A stretch of DNA of 64,000 nt from the NCBI GenBank assembly GCA_963082975.1, contig OY720349.1, positions 47,349,962 through 47,413,961 on the forward strand. The letters are read 5' to 3'. Both the position numbers and the translations under genes were made by a program. This DNA is from Labia minor. Taxonomy: Eukaryota; Arthropoda; Insecta; Dermaptera; Spongiphoridae. This document shows, piece by piece, positions 33,661 through 44,324 of this stretch. Within the stretch, counting starts at the first letter, position 1. Every line of letters starts with the position of its first letter. The notes under the pieces were generated by a model. That model was not told where the DNA came from and did no database searches. It saw only the letters and a list, made by a program, of their open reading frames with translations.

Positions 33661-34130
33661 CGAGAGCAGGTCTATAAGTCCGTGACTTTTAGAATAAAAC
33701 ACAGGTTTTTGGGTAAAAAATTATTTTATTTTTCAACGTAGTTTCCTTTGAGCTCTATACGCTTCGTCCAACGTTTCTCCAATTTTTTTATCCCTTCTAA
33801 AAAATAAGATTTGTCGAGAACACCAAAATAGATTTGTTTGTGAGATAATTTCATCTTTCCGCCGCGTCTTTTCTTCAGGTTTAGAAACATGAAATAGTCA
33901 TTCGGGGCTAGATCCGGATAATAAGATGGATGAGAGAATAATTCGAAATTCATTTTTTTTCATTTATTTTCCTCAAATCATAAGGTAGTCTGCTATTAAT
34001 GTATGTCAGACAAAAACTAAGACTTAGCTGGTTCAAATTTCGACAGGATTCAGTTGATAGTTGCCTGCTGACAGGAGCAGTGTTGTCATTTCATTTAAAA
34101 GACAGTTACGGACTTATTGACCTGCCCTCG
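33661..34130 (-). mobile_element. mariner MITE, minus orientation
   Basis: Inverted ends: CGAGAGCAGGTCTATAAGTC (33661) and ACTTATTGACCTGCCCTCG (ending 34130). It contains only the C-terminal coding part of a mariner transposase on the minus strand (33726-33953). The 5' untranslated part (about 33955-34130) has an atypical unbroken 60-codon frame on the plus strand that is a by-product. It is a sibling of 34796-35275, which is oriented oppositely. Confidence 0.8.
33726..33953 (-). pseudogene. mariner transposase C-terminal fragment
   Basis: 75 residues from the ATG at 33953: MNFELFSHPSYYPDLAPNDY, FMFLNLKKRRGGK, then DKSYFLEGIKKLEKRWTKRI and ELKGNYVEK to the natural stop. It matches the last ~75 residues of mariner transposases. 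The aspartate in PDLAPND is the third catalytic acid. The upstream ~270 residues are deleted, so no activity is possible. Confidence 0.75.
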
Positions 34131-34795
34131 TATATAGAAAAGAAAAGGAAAAAAAAAATTAATGAATTTTTTTTGCACTAATCTGTTGAATATTATCTTT
34201 ATTTTAAGATATTTTTACAATATTGGATAAATAAAGCAACACAGTCACATTTTATTGACTCCATTGAATTATTTATATTTTTAAGCGTTGATAACATTTG
34301 CTGAAAATAATATCGAACACAGACAAAGCTTTTTATGAATAAAGCAGTGATTTATATTTTATTGACTATTGAAAATTTTTATGAATATGAATGGATAGTC
34401 CAATGAAATTAAATGCCAATGAATAAGAATATCAAAAAAAATGAGACAATTTCATTTTTTTTTTATTCCATTCAATTAAATTGTGTAGAGTTAATTTAGC
34501 ACTTTATCTCGTTCTATTGAAATTATTAGAATGAAGACAATGAAATTATTTTTTTCTTAAAAAATAAATTTGTTCATAAAAAAATGTTTTTTGTACTTTC
34601 TATTAATTATTTTATTTTTAATTTTATATATGGATCGGCTAGATAAATTTCACTTGGACTGGAAATTAAATTGAAAATTAATGTTTTTCATAAGTAATAT
34701 ATATTTTTGATAAATTTGGGTCAATACAATAATGAGACTGGTAGCACCACAGAGACAGGATTTGAAAGGCATTAATATTATATTATAATAATATT
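34131..34795. other. AT-rich spacer between two inverted mariner MITEs
   Basis: No gene. Low-complexity A/T sequence; it would be the loop if the two flanking elements paired. Confidence 0.5.
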
Positions 34796-35275
34796 CGAGG
34801 GCAGGTGAGTGACATTTTTAATTTCCCATCTATTAAATGAAATGGCAACACTGTTCCTGTCACTAGGCAACTATCAGCTGACTCTTATTTGAACAAGCTG
34901 GATCTTTTAGTTTTTGTTTGACATTCCCACATTAATAGCAGACTACCTTATGATTTGAGGAAAATAAATGAAAAACAAATGAATCTCCATTAAGAAATTG
35001 GGCTACGAATTGTTCTCCCATCCGTCCTATTATCCGGATTTAGTCCCGAATGACTATTTCATGTTTCCAAATCTGAAAAAATGGCTCGGCGGAAAAAGAT
35101 TTTACTCCAACGATGAAATAACTCACAAACAAATCTATTTGAATGACTTCGACAAGGAGGGGATAAAAAAATTGGGAAAACCTTGGTCGAAGTGTTTAGA
35201 GCTCAAATAAAATAAATTTTTATCCAAAAACGTATGTTTTATTTTAAAAGTCACATACTTATTGACCTGCCCTGG
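34796..35275 (+). mobile_element. mariner MITE, plus orientation
   Basis: Starts CGAGGGCAGGTGAGTGAC (34796) and ends ACTTATTGACCTGCCCTGG (35275), followed by TA. Same family and same internal deletion as 33661-34130. The 5' segment AGCAGACTACCTTATGATTT is found inverted in the sibling. A C-terminal coding fragment lies at 35000-35210. Confidence 0.8.
35000..35210 (+). pseudogene. mariner transposase C-terminal fragment
   Basis: Reads GYELFSHPSYYPDLVPNDYF, MFPNLKKWLGGKRFYSNDEI and GIKKLGKPWSKCLELK then stop. It keeps the catalytic aspartate (PDLVPND). It has no ATG start and has lost several residues relative to the sibling (DKSYFLEGIKK shortened to DKEGIKK). Non-functional. Confidence 0.7.
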
Positions 35276-36971
35276 TAATTTATAATATCTGTTATTTCTT
35301 CGAATAAAATTATTAAAATTTAAAAAAAAAATAAATCTCATTATAAAAAATAATAATATTTTAACATTTTAAGAAATGAATGTTTTTATTTTATTATTAT
35401 TATTATATTATAGGATAGATAACCAATTGAAAAAAAAGGCTGACCACTTCCTTCTCATCAGTTTCGTTTTGTCTGCTTGACAGCCGTCACTCATGATCAC
35501 TTTTCTTTTAAAATGAAAACTCATTCTTTGTTGTAGCCTATTTGAATATCTTCTTATGCTATGTCAGTCATATATATTTGATAAGCAAAATCAAAAGACC
35601 TCAACCCCAACATCTATCCTGCTCTAGCCACATGACCCTTTCAATTGGAAATCATCGATTCAACAAAAGCAAACTGTCAAGTATGACATGGCTTGGTAAT
35701 CCTTTATCTGTATTGTTAAGGATGATTTTTTTTGATTTGATCACTTTTTTTATTTGAATTTAATCCAATAAAAACATTCCAATTTTATCTCAGCAATTTG
35801 AATTATATTTTATTCTTAAAAACATGCCTTCATGAAAATATTTCTTTTTGATTCTCTCTAAATTTCATATTATCAAATGAAGTGATGTTTCAGAAAAACC
35901 CCCGAAATAGTTTTAAAATCAATTATTATAATTTATCGTCTGTAAAAATAAGATGTAAATAAGTTGTGTATTTAATAACTCAGACCAGTGTTTCTTTTTT
36001 TTTACGTCCTCTCCTTTTAAACTTTCATTTCGTTTAATAGACGCCTATTTTTTGATGCAGTATAAGTATATTAATAAAGTTTAACGTAGAACTATGAGCA
36101 TTTATTAGAGTATATTTTTAACAATTTTATATTAAAAGTAAACATTTTTATTACTTTAGAACAGAGCTAATACTATTTAACAAATCTTGCAATTCAATAT
36201 TTTATAAATTAATAATTTCATAAATAGGCATTCATAAAACTGAAAAAAATGAATATGACGGTTAAGGCTGAAGTTTTTTTGATAATGTTTTTAATATCAG
36301 GTTCAACTTTTGATTAATAATAAAGTTCGCAACTTTCGCGCATAGAAGAATATTGCTAATTAATACTAACAAATATTTTATTATATAAAAATCATTGGAA
36401 AATATTAATTTAAAAAAAATTAAAATAAAAAAAAAATTTAAGATAATTGGTATTTTATTTAGATTGAAAATTTAAAAAAAAAATTCCAATGCGAAATTCC
36501 TTAAAAAATACCTTAAAACATAAATATATATACAAGTGTAATAAATATAACTTTAATAAATACTACCACTATGGGGACTATATTTATTTTTTTTATTTCA
36601 TGAAAAAATCCTTTACTTTTTTATAACGATTGAAAGAGGAAATTGACCCAAAATAGACCCTTCACTCTGCCGTTCCTTTTCAAACCTCTATAGACGCCAA
36701 GGGGTCCACCAGGGGAATTCTGATATTTAAATTCTACATTTCAATTCTAAATTATTTAAAATAAAATTAAAAGTTTAGGTTTATGAGATTTTATTCGGAA
36801 TTTATTGTTATGTGATTTGTGTGAAACGGGAGGGAAATAAATTATTTATCTATATTCTGATAAAAATTTTGGAATAGATTTGATTTAGAGATTATAATAA
36901 GAATTTTTATACAGTATTACAATCAACAGTCTAAACATTTCTATTAACAAAATATTTAATAATTTATAATG
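35276..36971. other. Intergenic sequence with a weak exon-like island
   Basis: Positions about 35430-35700 are less AT-rich. A plus-strand frame there (35542-35757, beginning at TTG) reads IKRPQPQHLSCSSHMTLSIG in the middle but shows no domain, and I could not pair splice sites with it. The remainder is A/T sequence. Confidence 0.3.
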
Positions 36972-36973
36972 TA

Positions 36974-37423
36974 CGAGGCTGGTCTGAAAAGTTTCCGACC
37001 TGACCAAGAAAAACGATGTTTTTCAATTTCTTTTTTGTTTTATTTTTCAAAATTCAAGATAGCTGAGACCTGTACGATATCAGCTGAACGTGTGCGAAAT
37101 ATTTTGCAAAACCATATGAATTTGGAAAGCTGTGTGCAACGTGGGTGCCGCATTTCCTAACGTTAGACCAAAAATTGCTTCGAAAAACCATTTCTAACGA
37201 CAATTTGGCGCTGTAGGCGTAATCCAAACGAATTTTTGCGTCGATTCATAACTGTTGATGAGACTTAAATTAAATTAAATCAAATTTAATTAATTAATTA
37301 AATAGAACACCGTTATAACAAATGTCTCAGTGTTGATGGAGATTATGTTGAAAAATATAGCAAAAAAAAATTTAAAAACATCGTTTTTCTTGGTCAGGTC
37401 GGAAACTTTGCAGGCCACCCTCG
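36974..37423 (+). mobile_element. 450-bp mariner MITE with ~50-bp inverted ends
   Basis: The left end CGAGGCTGGTCTGAAAAGTT, continuing CCGACCTGACCAAGAAAAAC, is matched by the inverted right end (ending …CCACCCTCG at 37423) over about 50 bases with few differences. TA flanks both sides (36972-36973, 37424-37425). The interior holds a transposase middle fragment (SAERVRNILQNHMN, then frame breaks, then NPNEFLRRFITVDET with the first catalytic aspartate), an AT-rich deletion junction and an untranslated 3' part. It is a full-length sibling of 14385-14715. Confidence 0.85.
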
Positions 37424-37425
37424 TA

Positions 37426-39790
37426 TTTTAATAAAATATTTATCCTTTTTAGAATACAAATAATTTTTTTATAAATGTATTTATAAATCTAAGTTCTCTA
37501 AAAATATTGTATTTTATATGTTTAAAAGTGTTTTGTTTATACTTAAATTAACCTAAACAAGAGAACAATATCAGTATTCAATAAATAATATTTTTTTTTA
37601 TATTTGTAAAACTTTGCAAACTGCCTGTGAAAGAGTAGACATGCATTGCCTATTGAAAATTTGAATATCATTTAACAATTGAGAGATTGAGTGGATTGTA
37701 TTGGCATATGATATATATTTTTCAATAAAATATTGAGAGTTGGCGAAAAGTAATAGGGGCAATTCAATTACCCTATCGTGTAGGGTGGAAATGATATAAA
37801 GCACCCTGCTAAAACTATTGATTTATTCGTAGTAATTTAGATTACTCTGCATCTAAACTACAATCTATCAGCTGAGTTAATGGTGACAAAATTCAATTGT
37901 CTCTCCCTTTTAATAGCAAATTTGCAAGTTTGGCTTTTCATATACCTGATTTACATATACCTTCATTCTTCTTTGAAATAATGTCATAATCCTAATCCTG
38001 ATATTTATATTATTTTCTTTTTTTGTTAATTATTTCTGTTGAAAATATCAATTCTTGATGAAATTGTTACTGGTTCATAGGAAGATAGAATTCAATTATC
38101 TAAAACGAACGAAGTAATCCAATTCAAATGCATTCATTACATCTGCAATTTACTTTGCAAAGGAAGAAGTGGGGATAAAATGTCGCGGAACAAGGGATGC
38201 GGCAATTTAGATAAGTTAATTAAAATTCACTATATTGAACGAAGCGCATTTTTTTTCTTTTTTTTTTATTGAAAATTATTAGTACCTAAAATTTTGGTAT
38301 TTAAAGAAAAAATATTCCAATTAAAATTAGTTTTGTGTAAAATGATAGGTAGAAATATTATAATATAACATTTCAACCATTTCTTAATTGCTATAAATAT
38401 AAGGTATATATAAATAAACTATTGGTTTTTAAAGTAAAATTGTCAACTTTCTTTTGAGATATTGATATTGTCAATGAAACAGCAATTAAAACCACTCTAT
38501 TATTATTATACCCTAAATGTATTGATATTTGCCCTTTGATAATTTGCTATCTCAATCAATTTTATTTTAGAAATATTAATTATAAGAATTACCCCTTGAT
38601 TTCTCGCTCACATATACCAAATAAACAAAAAAAATTTAATTGATTCTTTCATTTAATTTTCATAAATAAGAAAATAATACATAATAAATTAATAAAGTAT
38701 ACTTTTAAATATTTTAATATTATGATTTTAGAGTGTGTGTGTGAATTATTTTAAAAAATCATCTCTAATTATTCCCATGATTAATCCCCATTTCTTATTA
38801 AAAATAAACTAAAAGTACGTTTAAATACACCCAAAGTATTTCAAGGTTTAAAATTAAATCTCAATAATTATAAAATATTTATATAAATCTTAATCGATTT
38901 TATAAATTCTCTCTTTCTCTCTCTCTCTCATTTGTTTACAAAATACCTTTTAGGCATACCCTTCTACTTCAGATATTTATAAATTTGTAATAAATATTCA
39001 TAAATTCATAGATGTACGCTCCCTAGTACAATTATTTTAAAAAATTACATTCTAAAATTAGCACTCAAATTTATTCATAAATTTTCTATTAATCGATTTC
39101 TATCCAAAAATATACTTTTGAGTAAATATATAGATATTAATATTATATAATCTCTCAGGAAATAATTTTCTTCTCTTAAATTTATCAATCTATATATATA
39201 AAGGAGAGTGTTTGTATGTATGTATGTATGTATGTATGTAATTTGTTTACTTTTTTGCTGTCATAGAAACAAACAAAAAAGAAATTCCCAATCAAAGAAT
39301 TATTATAATATTTAACTTTTTATTTTAAATTCTAATATTCAAATATCATTTCAATTAAATAATTTATTCTAAAAAAGTTCTCATTTTAATTAATATAATA
39401 AAATATTTAAATCATATTTAACTTAAATTTTATTTTGTATTTATTCTTTCTATATTTGAATACTTCTTTTATTTTAAGGGAGGGAATTAACTATGATCTA
39501 AAAAAATTAATAAATGAACTTAATAATAAAAAATCAAATAAATCCATTAATTTAAATTAATACTATTAATGAATGTATATATTGTTAATTTATCTTTATT
39601 TTATCAATACTTTTATACCGTTAATTTTTATAAATTAATTTTTATAAATTGTCTCAAGTCTCTAACTTTGCATTTTCTCAAATTTTATTATAATTAAAAA
39701 TATTCAATAAAAATCAAGCAATGAAATTAAAATATCAAAATGAAATGATCAAGAAATATTATACTCTATTATAACATATACAATACTTAT
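37426..39790. other. AT-rich intergenic sequence
   Basis: No gene recognised; a 68-codon minus frame at 37598-37804 looks like chance. (TC)n at about 38910-38929 and (GTAT)n at 39213-39240, the latter preceded by TATATATATAAAGGAGAGTG. Otherwise A/T sequence. Confidence 0.45.
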
Positions 39791-39799
39791 AAACTATAG

Positions 39800-40416
39800 G
39801 CGGAGGAAATATTAGACGATATCATTGCGGGTTCAGGCCAAATCGATCAACATTAATTAAGATATTTTCATTATGACAGATATTAAAAAAACCGCGAATT
39901 CAATATCTCTGTTCACTAATTATTTGTAGACTTTAGTAAAACCTACGCATGACTCAATAGATCCGGATAAACTTTTTCAAATTTTGATCTTAAAATTTAT
40001 CTTGAAGGTAGTAAAGAAAGAGTAAGATGCGGAAATCAATTGTAAAATATTAGGTTACCCAGACGACTTAAATATAATAGGAGATTCGGCAATTGCAATT
40101 ACAGATAGCGAGGAAAAATTAATCGAGGTAGGAAAAGAGATGAGGTTTGAAATTAATAATGATAAATAAATATATTTAGAAACAAACAGGAGCAGTATTA
40201 ACAAACAAAATGTAGAATTTGAATATGTAGAAAAATTGAATGTAATCACGAAGGATAATAATATTTGAGAAGAATTTAAATCGAAGTTGCAATCGGGAAA
40301 CGCCTGTTATCATGCAGTAAAGAGGCTTATCTCATCAAAATTATTATAAAAGGGAATGAAAATTAAAATATATAAAACAATTATTTTGTCTGTTGTATTA
40401 TATGAGTGTGAGACAT
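39800..40416 (+). pseudogene. LINE reverse-transcriptase relic, left part
   Basis: Decayed plus-strand reverse transcriptase of a non-LTR retrotransposon. AEEILDDIIAG and, after a frameshift, GFRPNRSTLIKIFSL match the conserved block around GFRxxRST. About 200 bases later YPDDLNIIGDSAIAITDSEE corresponds to the catalytic (F/Y)ADD box with its first Asp region altered. CYHAVKRLISSK and IKIYKTIILSVVLYECETWS follow, the thumb region just before the hAT insertion. Stops and frameshifts abound. The ECETWS motif suggests an RTE- or R4-type LINE (inference). Confidence 0.7.
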
Positions 40417-40424
40417 GGTCTATG
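40417..40424. repeat. Target-site duplication, left (GGTCTATG)
   Basis: Octamer GGTCTATG directly outside the left end of the ZBED-like hAT; identical to 43692-43699. Eight bases is the hAT target-duplication length. Confidence 0.9.
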
Positions 40425-40811
40425 ACATAGGTTCTTAAACTTATGTACTCCACGGACCCCCACTTGAAAAAATTTTTTTTGACGGACCCCCATCACAACT
40501 TTAGGTACTTTACGTCATTTTATTAATTAATTTCTGGCTTACGATCTCATAAGGACAAGGATATATGATGAATATTTCTAACAGTGATTGGTGAATAACG
40601 ATTTTTTTGCATATTGTAGAACACATTTTATTAGAAATTATAATATTGAAGAAAGAAAATACAAACATTGTCATAGCAACAAATCTCACAAATTATAATG
40701 GGTACTTACATTAAATTCATATAAATATTTTATAATTTTTTTCAGAAAATATTAAATAAGAAATATTTTAAAAAATAACTGCATCTATCTCATTAAATAT
40801 AACTTACATAT

Positions 40812-42671
40812 TTAATGAGATGTATGCAGTTGTTTTCTTGAAACAAGAATCTCAATATCTGGCTTAATATTGGAAACTTTTAATCTAAGATCCGGCTCTA
40901 CATTTAATTTGTTTCTATATTTAGACTTAATATAAAATAGTACCGAAAAAGCTTGTTCGCATAAATATGTTGTGCAGAATGGAATCAAGTGTTGAAGTGC
41001 TTTATTTGCAAGCGCAGGATAATCTGACCTGAGAAGTAACCAAAAGTTGCTCAATTCAGTTTTGTTAAATTTTAGTTTATAAGTTGTATCACATGATAAT
41101 TCCACGAGAATATCTTGTTCAGGTGCAGATAAATGTTTAGTATTTGTAATTTCCATATTAAATGGATCTCTGATCCAGTTATTGCAAGGATCAGGAGTAG
41201 AAAAATACTTCCTGAAGTTGCTTTTCAAAGTAATTAAATGTTCAACAAATAATTGACGCGTTTGATTAAGCAATTTTTCACTGGAGCTTTCTATGAAATC
41301 ATTGAGAGTTGGAAAAGACTCATATACACCGTTCTGGATGCGTTTCGACCACAAGTCGATTTTTTTAATCATTGCTTCTATTTTATCTTCAACTTTAAAT
41401 ATATTTACAACAGTACCTTGCAGGCTCAAATTAAGTTCGTTCAATTTTGTAAAAATATCAGTCAAGTAAGCCACCTTAGCTAACCAGATAAAATCATTGA
41501 AACATTCGGTCAGTTCAAAATGCGCATCTATTAAAAACAATCGTATTTCATCTCGAAGCTCAAAAAGGCGAATGAGTACTTTCCCGCGGGACAACCAACG
41601 TACATCTGTATGTAATAATAAATGTGTATGTTGACTACCCATTTCCTCACACAAAATTTTAAAAACTCTGGAATTAAGTGGACGAGCCTTAATGAAATTG
41701 ACAATTTTAACTACTTCGTCTAATGTTCTTTTCAAATCTGGTGACATATTTTTGGCTGCTAATGATTCTCTGTGAATGCAGCAATGATTCCAAACAACCT
41801 GAGGCGCAACATTTTTAATAAGAGCAATCAATCCAGTTCTTGTACCTGACATTGCACGAGCACCATCAGTGCAAATTCCAACACATTTTGGCCACTCTAT
41901 TTCATTTTCGGTTATAAAATTATTCAAACTGTTAAATATGTCATTAGCTGTCGTTCGTGAAGGTAGTGAATCACAAAACAATACATCTTCTTGTATTTGA
42001 TTTTCAAACTCATATCTAATGAAAGCTAACAAATTGGCATTATTAGTGACATCAGTACTTTCATCCAATTGTAATGAGTAATAGTGACTTTTGCGCACTC
42101 TCGATATTAATTCTTCTTTTATATTACATGACATGTCTTCAATCCTATTCTTAACCGTATCATTTGATAATGAAATCAAATTTATATCGTTTGCTGCTTT
42201 AGTTCCTAACATTATATTTGTAATTACTTTTGTAGCAGGAAGAATTAATTGCTCTGCTATATTATGCGGCTTTCCTGCTTTAGCAATAAGTAGAGCTACT
42301 TCATATGATGCCATTACTGCTTTCTTACTCATACCACCAGATCCCGTCTTTACCATCAATTTCTGACTTGAATTAAGTTCTTCTTTTTTCATTTTAAAAA
42401 ATTCGATAGACTTACTAACATGCTCGCTGTGCTTTGTTTGTAAATGACGTCTGAGATTAGCAGGTTTCATACTTTCATTGGATAAACTTTCCTGACATAG
42501 AACGCAGACTGGTCTTTCCACATCATTGTTGCAAATATAAGTAAATCCAAATGATAAATAATCATCCGAATATTTTCTAGTTTTGCGTTTCTTGGTAGAG
42601 TTTGCTGTTGATGCCTCATCATCTGATTCTTTCCGTTTCTGTGTTGAACCAGTTTGTAGCCAACGATCCAT
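40812..42671 (-). CDS. hAT-family transposase (ZBED5/SCAND3-like), intact
   Basis: 619 residues, single exon, ATG at 42671. The N-terminus is basic and low-complexity (QKRKESDDEA…KKRKTRKYSDD, probable nuclear localisation). The BED-type zinc finger has C56, C59, H76 and H81 (CVLC…NLRRHLQTKH). The RNase H-like catalytic core carries D203 (LQLDESTD) and D269 (CTDGARAM), followed by WNHCCIHRESLAAK (residues 294-307), the conserved hAT insertion-domain start; TDVRWLSRGKVL (355-366) is typical of this branch. The C-terminal hATC dimerisation region (about 535-600) contains YPALANKAL and the third acid, E572, in LCEQAFSVL. All catalytic residues expected are present. It cuts and pastes the surrounding element by binding its ends in the nucleus. 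Domesticated relatives in vertebrates include ZBED5 and SCAND3, but flanking ends and TSD show this one is still a transposon gene. Confidence 0.93.
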   Translation of the reverse strand: MDRWLQTGSTQKRKESDDEASTANSTKKRKTRKYSDDYLSFGFTYICNNDVERPVCVLCQESLSNESMKPANLRRHLQTKHSEHVSKSIEFFKMKKEELNSSQKLMVKTGSGGMSKKAVMASYEVALLIAKAGKPHNIAEQLILPATKVITNIMLGTKAANDINLISLSNDTVKNRIEDMSCNIKEELISRVRKSHYYSLQLDESTDVTNNANLLAFIRYEFENQIQEDVLFCDSLPSRTTANDIFNSLNNFITENEIEWPKCVGICTDGARAMSGTRTGLIALIKNVAPQVVWNHCCIHRESLAAKNMSPDLKRTLDEVVKIVNFIKARPLNSRVFKILCEEMGSQHTHLLLHTDVRWLSRGKVLIRLFELRDEIRLFLIDAHFELTECFNDFIWLAKVAYLTDIFTKLNELNLSLQGTVVNIFKVEDKIEAMIKKIDLWSKRIQNGVYESFPTLNDFIESSSEKLLNQTRQLFVEHLITLKSNFRKYFSTPDPCNNWIRDPFNMEITNTKHLSAPEQDILVELSCDTTYKLKFNKTELSNFWLLLRSDYPALANKALQHLIPFCTTYLCEQAFSVLFYIKSKYRNKLNVEPDLRLKVSNIKPDIEILVSRKQLHTSH

Positions 42672-43691
42672 TTTATGGAGTAATTTATTAACATTGAACT
42701 ACAATAATATAAATATAATATAAATATAATATAAATATAACGAATTATTATTTACTAGCTATGTTTTAATATGATTTTAAATGAATGTTTTAATATCATT
42801 TTAAATGAATGTTTTAAATCATTTTAATAAATGTTTTAAATCATTTTAAATAAATGATTTAATATCATTTTAAATGAATATTAATTTATATAATAAATAT
42901 ATTTCGTAATTTGATTCTAAAATATTATTAAAATAAATATTTTTTATTCATAAAACTAACTTATACTTACTCTCAAAAACAGCCTTTCTGGGAAATTGCA
43001 AAATGTGTTTAGTGTTTTTATAAAATAATGATCATGCAAATTACACTAAAAATTAAAAAAAATTATTAGCTATAATAAACTATTATTAGCTATAATTTAA
43101 TTATAATTAATTAAATTAATAAAAATAATTTAAAGATACAACTCGTTGAGAAATGAACTTATAATTAACATTAATAAAAATAATTTAAAGATACAACTCG
43201 TTGAGAAATGAACTTATAATTAACATTTGCTTTAAAACTGTTTAAAACCCCAGAGTGGACGCTGACAATTTGGGTTTTTCCGGGTAAGACTGTCCCCTCC
43301 CCTGGTTTTCCCCAATAACAAAGTGAAAGAAAATTCCCTTATATGCCTCCCCTTCCGAGCCCCTAAGAGGGGTTATTTTAAAGGAACAATCGAAAAATGA
43401 TTTTAAATGAATGAATGGATGAAAATTCAAATTTTATATATAGTTTTTTATATATGTTTATTTATTCACAAAAAATTAATTGACATAATTATCAATTTAA
43501 TAAAATAAAATAGTATTATTAATAGTATTAAATTATAGCCGTAATTCTCTAGGAGGATATAGTTACACAATGAACTTTAAATATTTATATATGTATATAT
43601 TTTTACGATGATTTTTTTCCGAGGACCGCGGACCCCCAGTAAAGGCTTCGCGGACCCCCAGGGGTCCGCGGACCACAGTTTAAGAACCACT
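42672..43691. other. Non-coding 5' region of the hAT element
   Basis: Upstream of the transposase: (ATATAAT)n-like repeats at 42705-42740, degenerate ~28-base repeats of GAATGTTTTAATATCATTTT at about 42762-42895, and a perfect tandem duplication 43116-43170/43171-43225. A GC-richer patch follows at 43240-43390, then the sub-terminal GGACCCCC repeats. The promoter presumably lies here, but no core motif stands out. Confidence 0.6.
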
Positions 43692-44010
43692 GGTCTATGA
43701 TCTTAGGAGATGAGAGTGGATTCAGAGTATTTGAGAATAGGGGATTCACCCCAGCATTTATGGGCCAAAGAAAGATGAGGGAATGACGTACGAGAGATGG
43801 AACAGAGGTTCAGGATAAGGACACTTGGAGAAATGTGGTTGTAGCTGCCAAGAACTTTCGAGTACCGTTGAGCCACGCATGGTCTATGACCCTGGGAGAT
43901 GAGAGTAGATTCAGATTATTCTTTCCAGCATTTATTGGCCAAAGAAAGATGAGGTCACCGGGGACACTTGGAGAAATGTGGTTGTAGCTGCCAAGAACTT
44001 TCGAGTAGAT
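43692..44010 (+). pseudogene. LINE reverse-transcriptase relic, right part, with internal duplication
   Basis: Starts with the right copy of GGTCTATG (43692-43699). Joined across the hAT, the reading continues ECETWSMILGDESGFRVFEN, then PAFMGQRKMRE, as in LINE C-termini. A diverged second copy of the same stretch (HAWSMTLGDESRFRLF, PAFIGQRKMR) lies at 43878-43955. GGAGAAATGTGGTTGTAGCT followed by GCCAAGAACTTTCGAGTA occurs twice (43828 and 43970). So the LINE tail was duplicated locally before the hAT landed in one copy. Confidence 0.65.
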
Positions 44011-44140
44011 AGATATAACATATTCAATAATAATATATATAATTAATTTACTAAATAAATTAAAATATATTTTAAATAATAAGACACACAATAAGAAATG
44101 AATGTTTTATGTTATACATTGTTTGAAACAAAATGGATGA

Positions 44141-44240
44141 AAACCTTTTACTACTTTCAACCAAATACTATGTACCACTCGGGGGTACAGGGGGCGGAGC
44201 CCCCGTCTAGATGTGAAGAGCGACGAAGGAGCTCTGAGCA
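44141..44240 (+). repeat. Small GC-rich repeat with hairpins, copy 1
   Basis: AAATACTATGTA, then GGGGGCGGAGCCCCC (self-complementary arms) and GTCTAG..GTGAAGAGCG..GGAGCTCT. A sibling with the same order of blocks is at 61674-61770. Non-coding, isolated in AT-rich DNA. Confidence 0.6.
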
Positions 44241-44324
44241 GCTAGTTACTATATATAAATTACTGCTTTAAATTAGGTTTGTTTAATTAATTTTCTTTAT
44301 AGATATATTTTAATAAAAAGACGA

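Larger units (their letters stand above)
40425..43691 (-). mobile_element. Complete autonomous-looking hAT transposon
   Basis: A 3267-base element bounded by perfect GGTCTATG duplications. The ends are inverted: left ACATAGGTTCTTAAAC, right GTTTAAGAACCACT. Both sub-terminal regions carry CGGACCCC/GGGGTCCG motifs (left about 40452-40492; right about 43620-43680), likely transposase-binding sites. A single uninterrupted transposase gene occupies 40812-42671 on the minus strand. The upstream side (42680-43610) is non-coding with a perfect 55-base tandem duplication at 43116-43225. Perfect TSD and intact ORF indicate a fairly recent insertion. The terminal few bases differ between the ends (CATAG against CAGTG), which might affect current mobility. 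Confidence 0.92.

Noticed and set aside
37598-37804. 68-codon minus-strand ORF
   Set aside because: Composition is typical of chance translation of AT-rich DNA; no motif, no splice sites, no repeat support.
41253-42694. Plus- and minus-strand frames of 75-91 codons within the hAT transposase gene
   Set aside because: Other-frame shadows of the 619-residue transposase.
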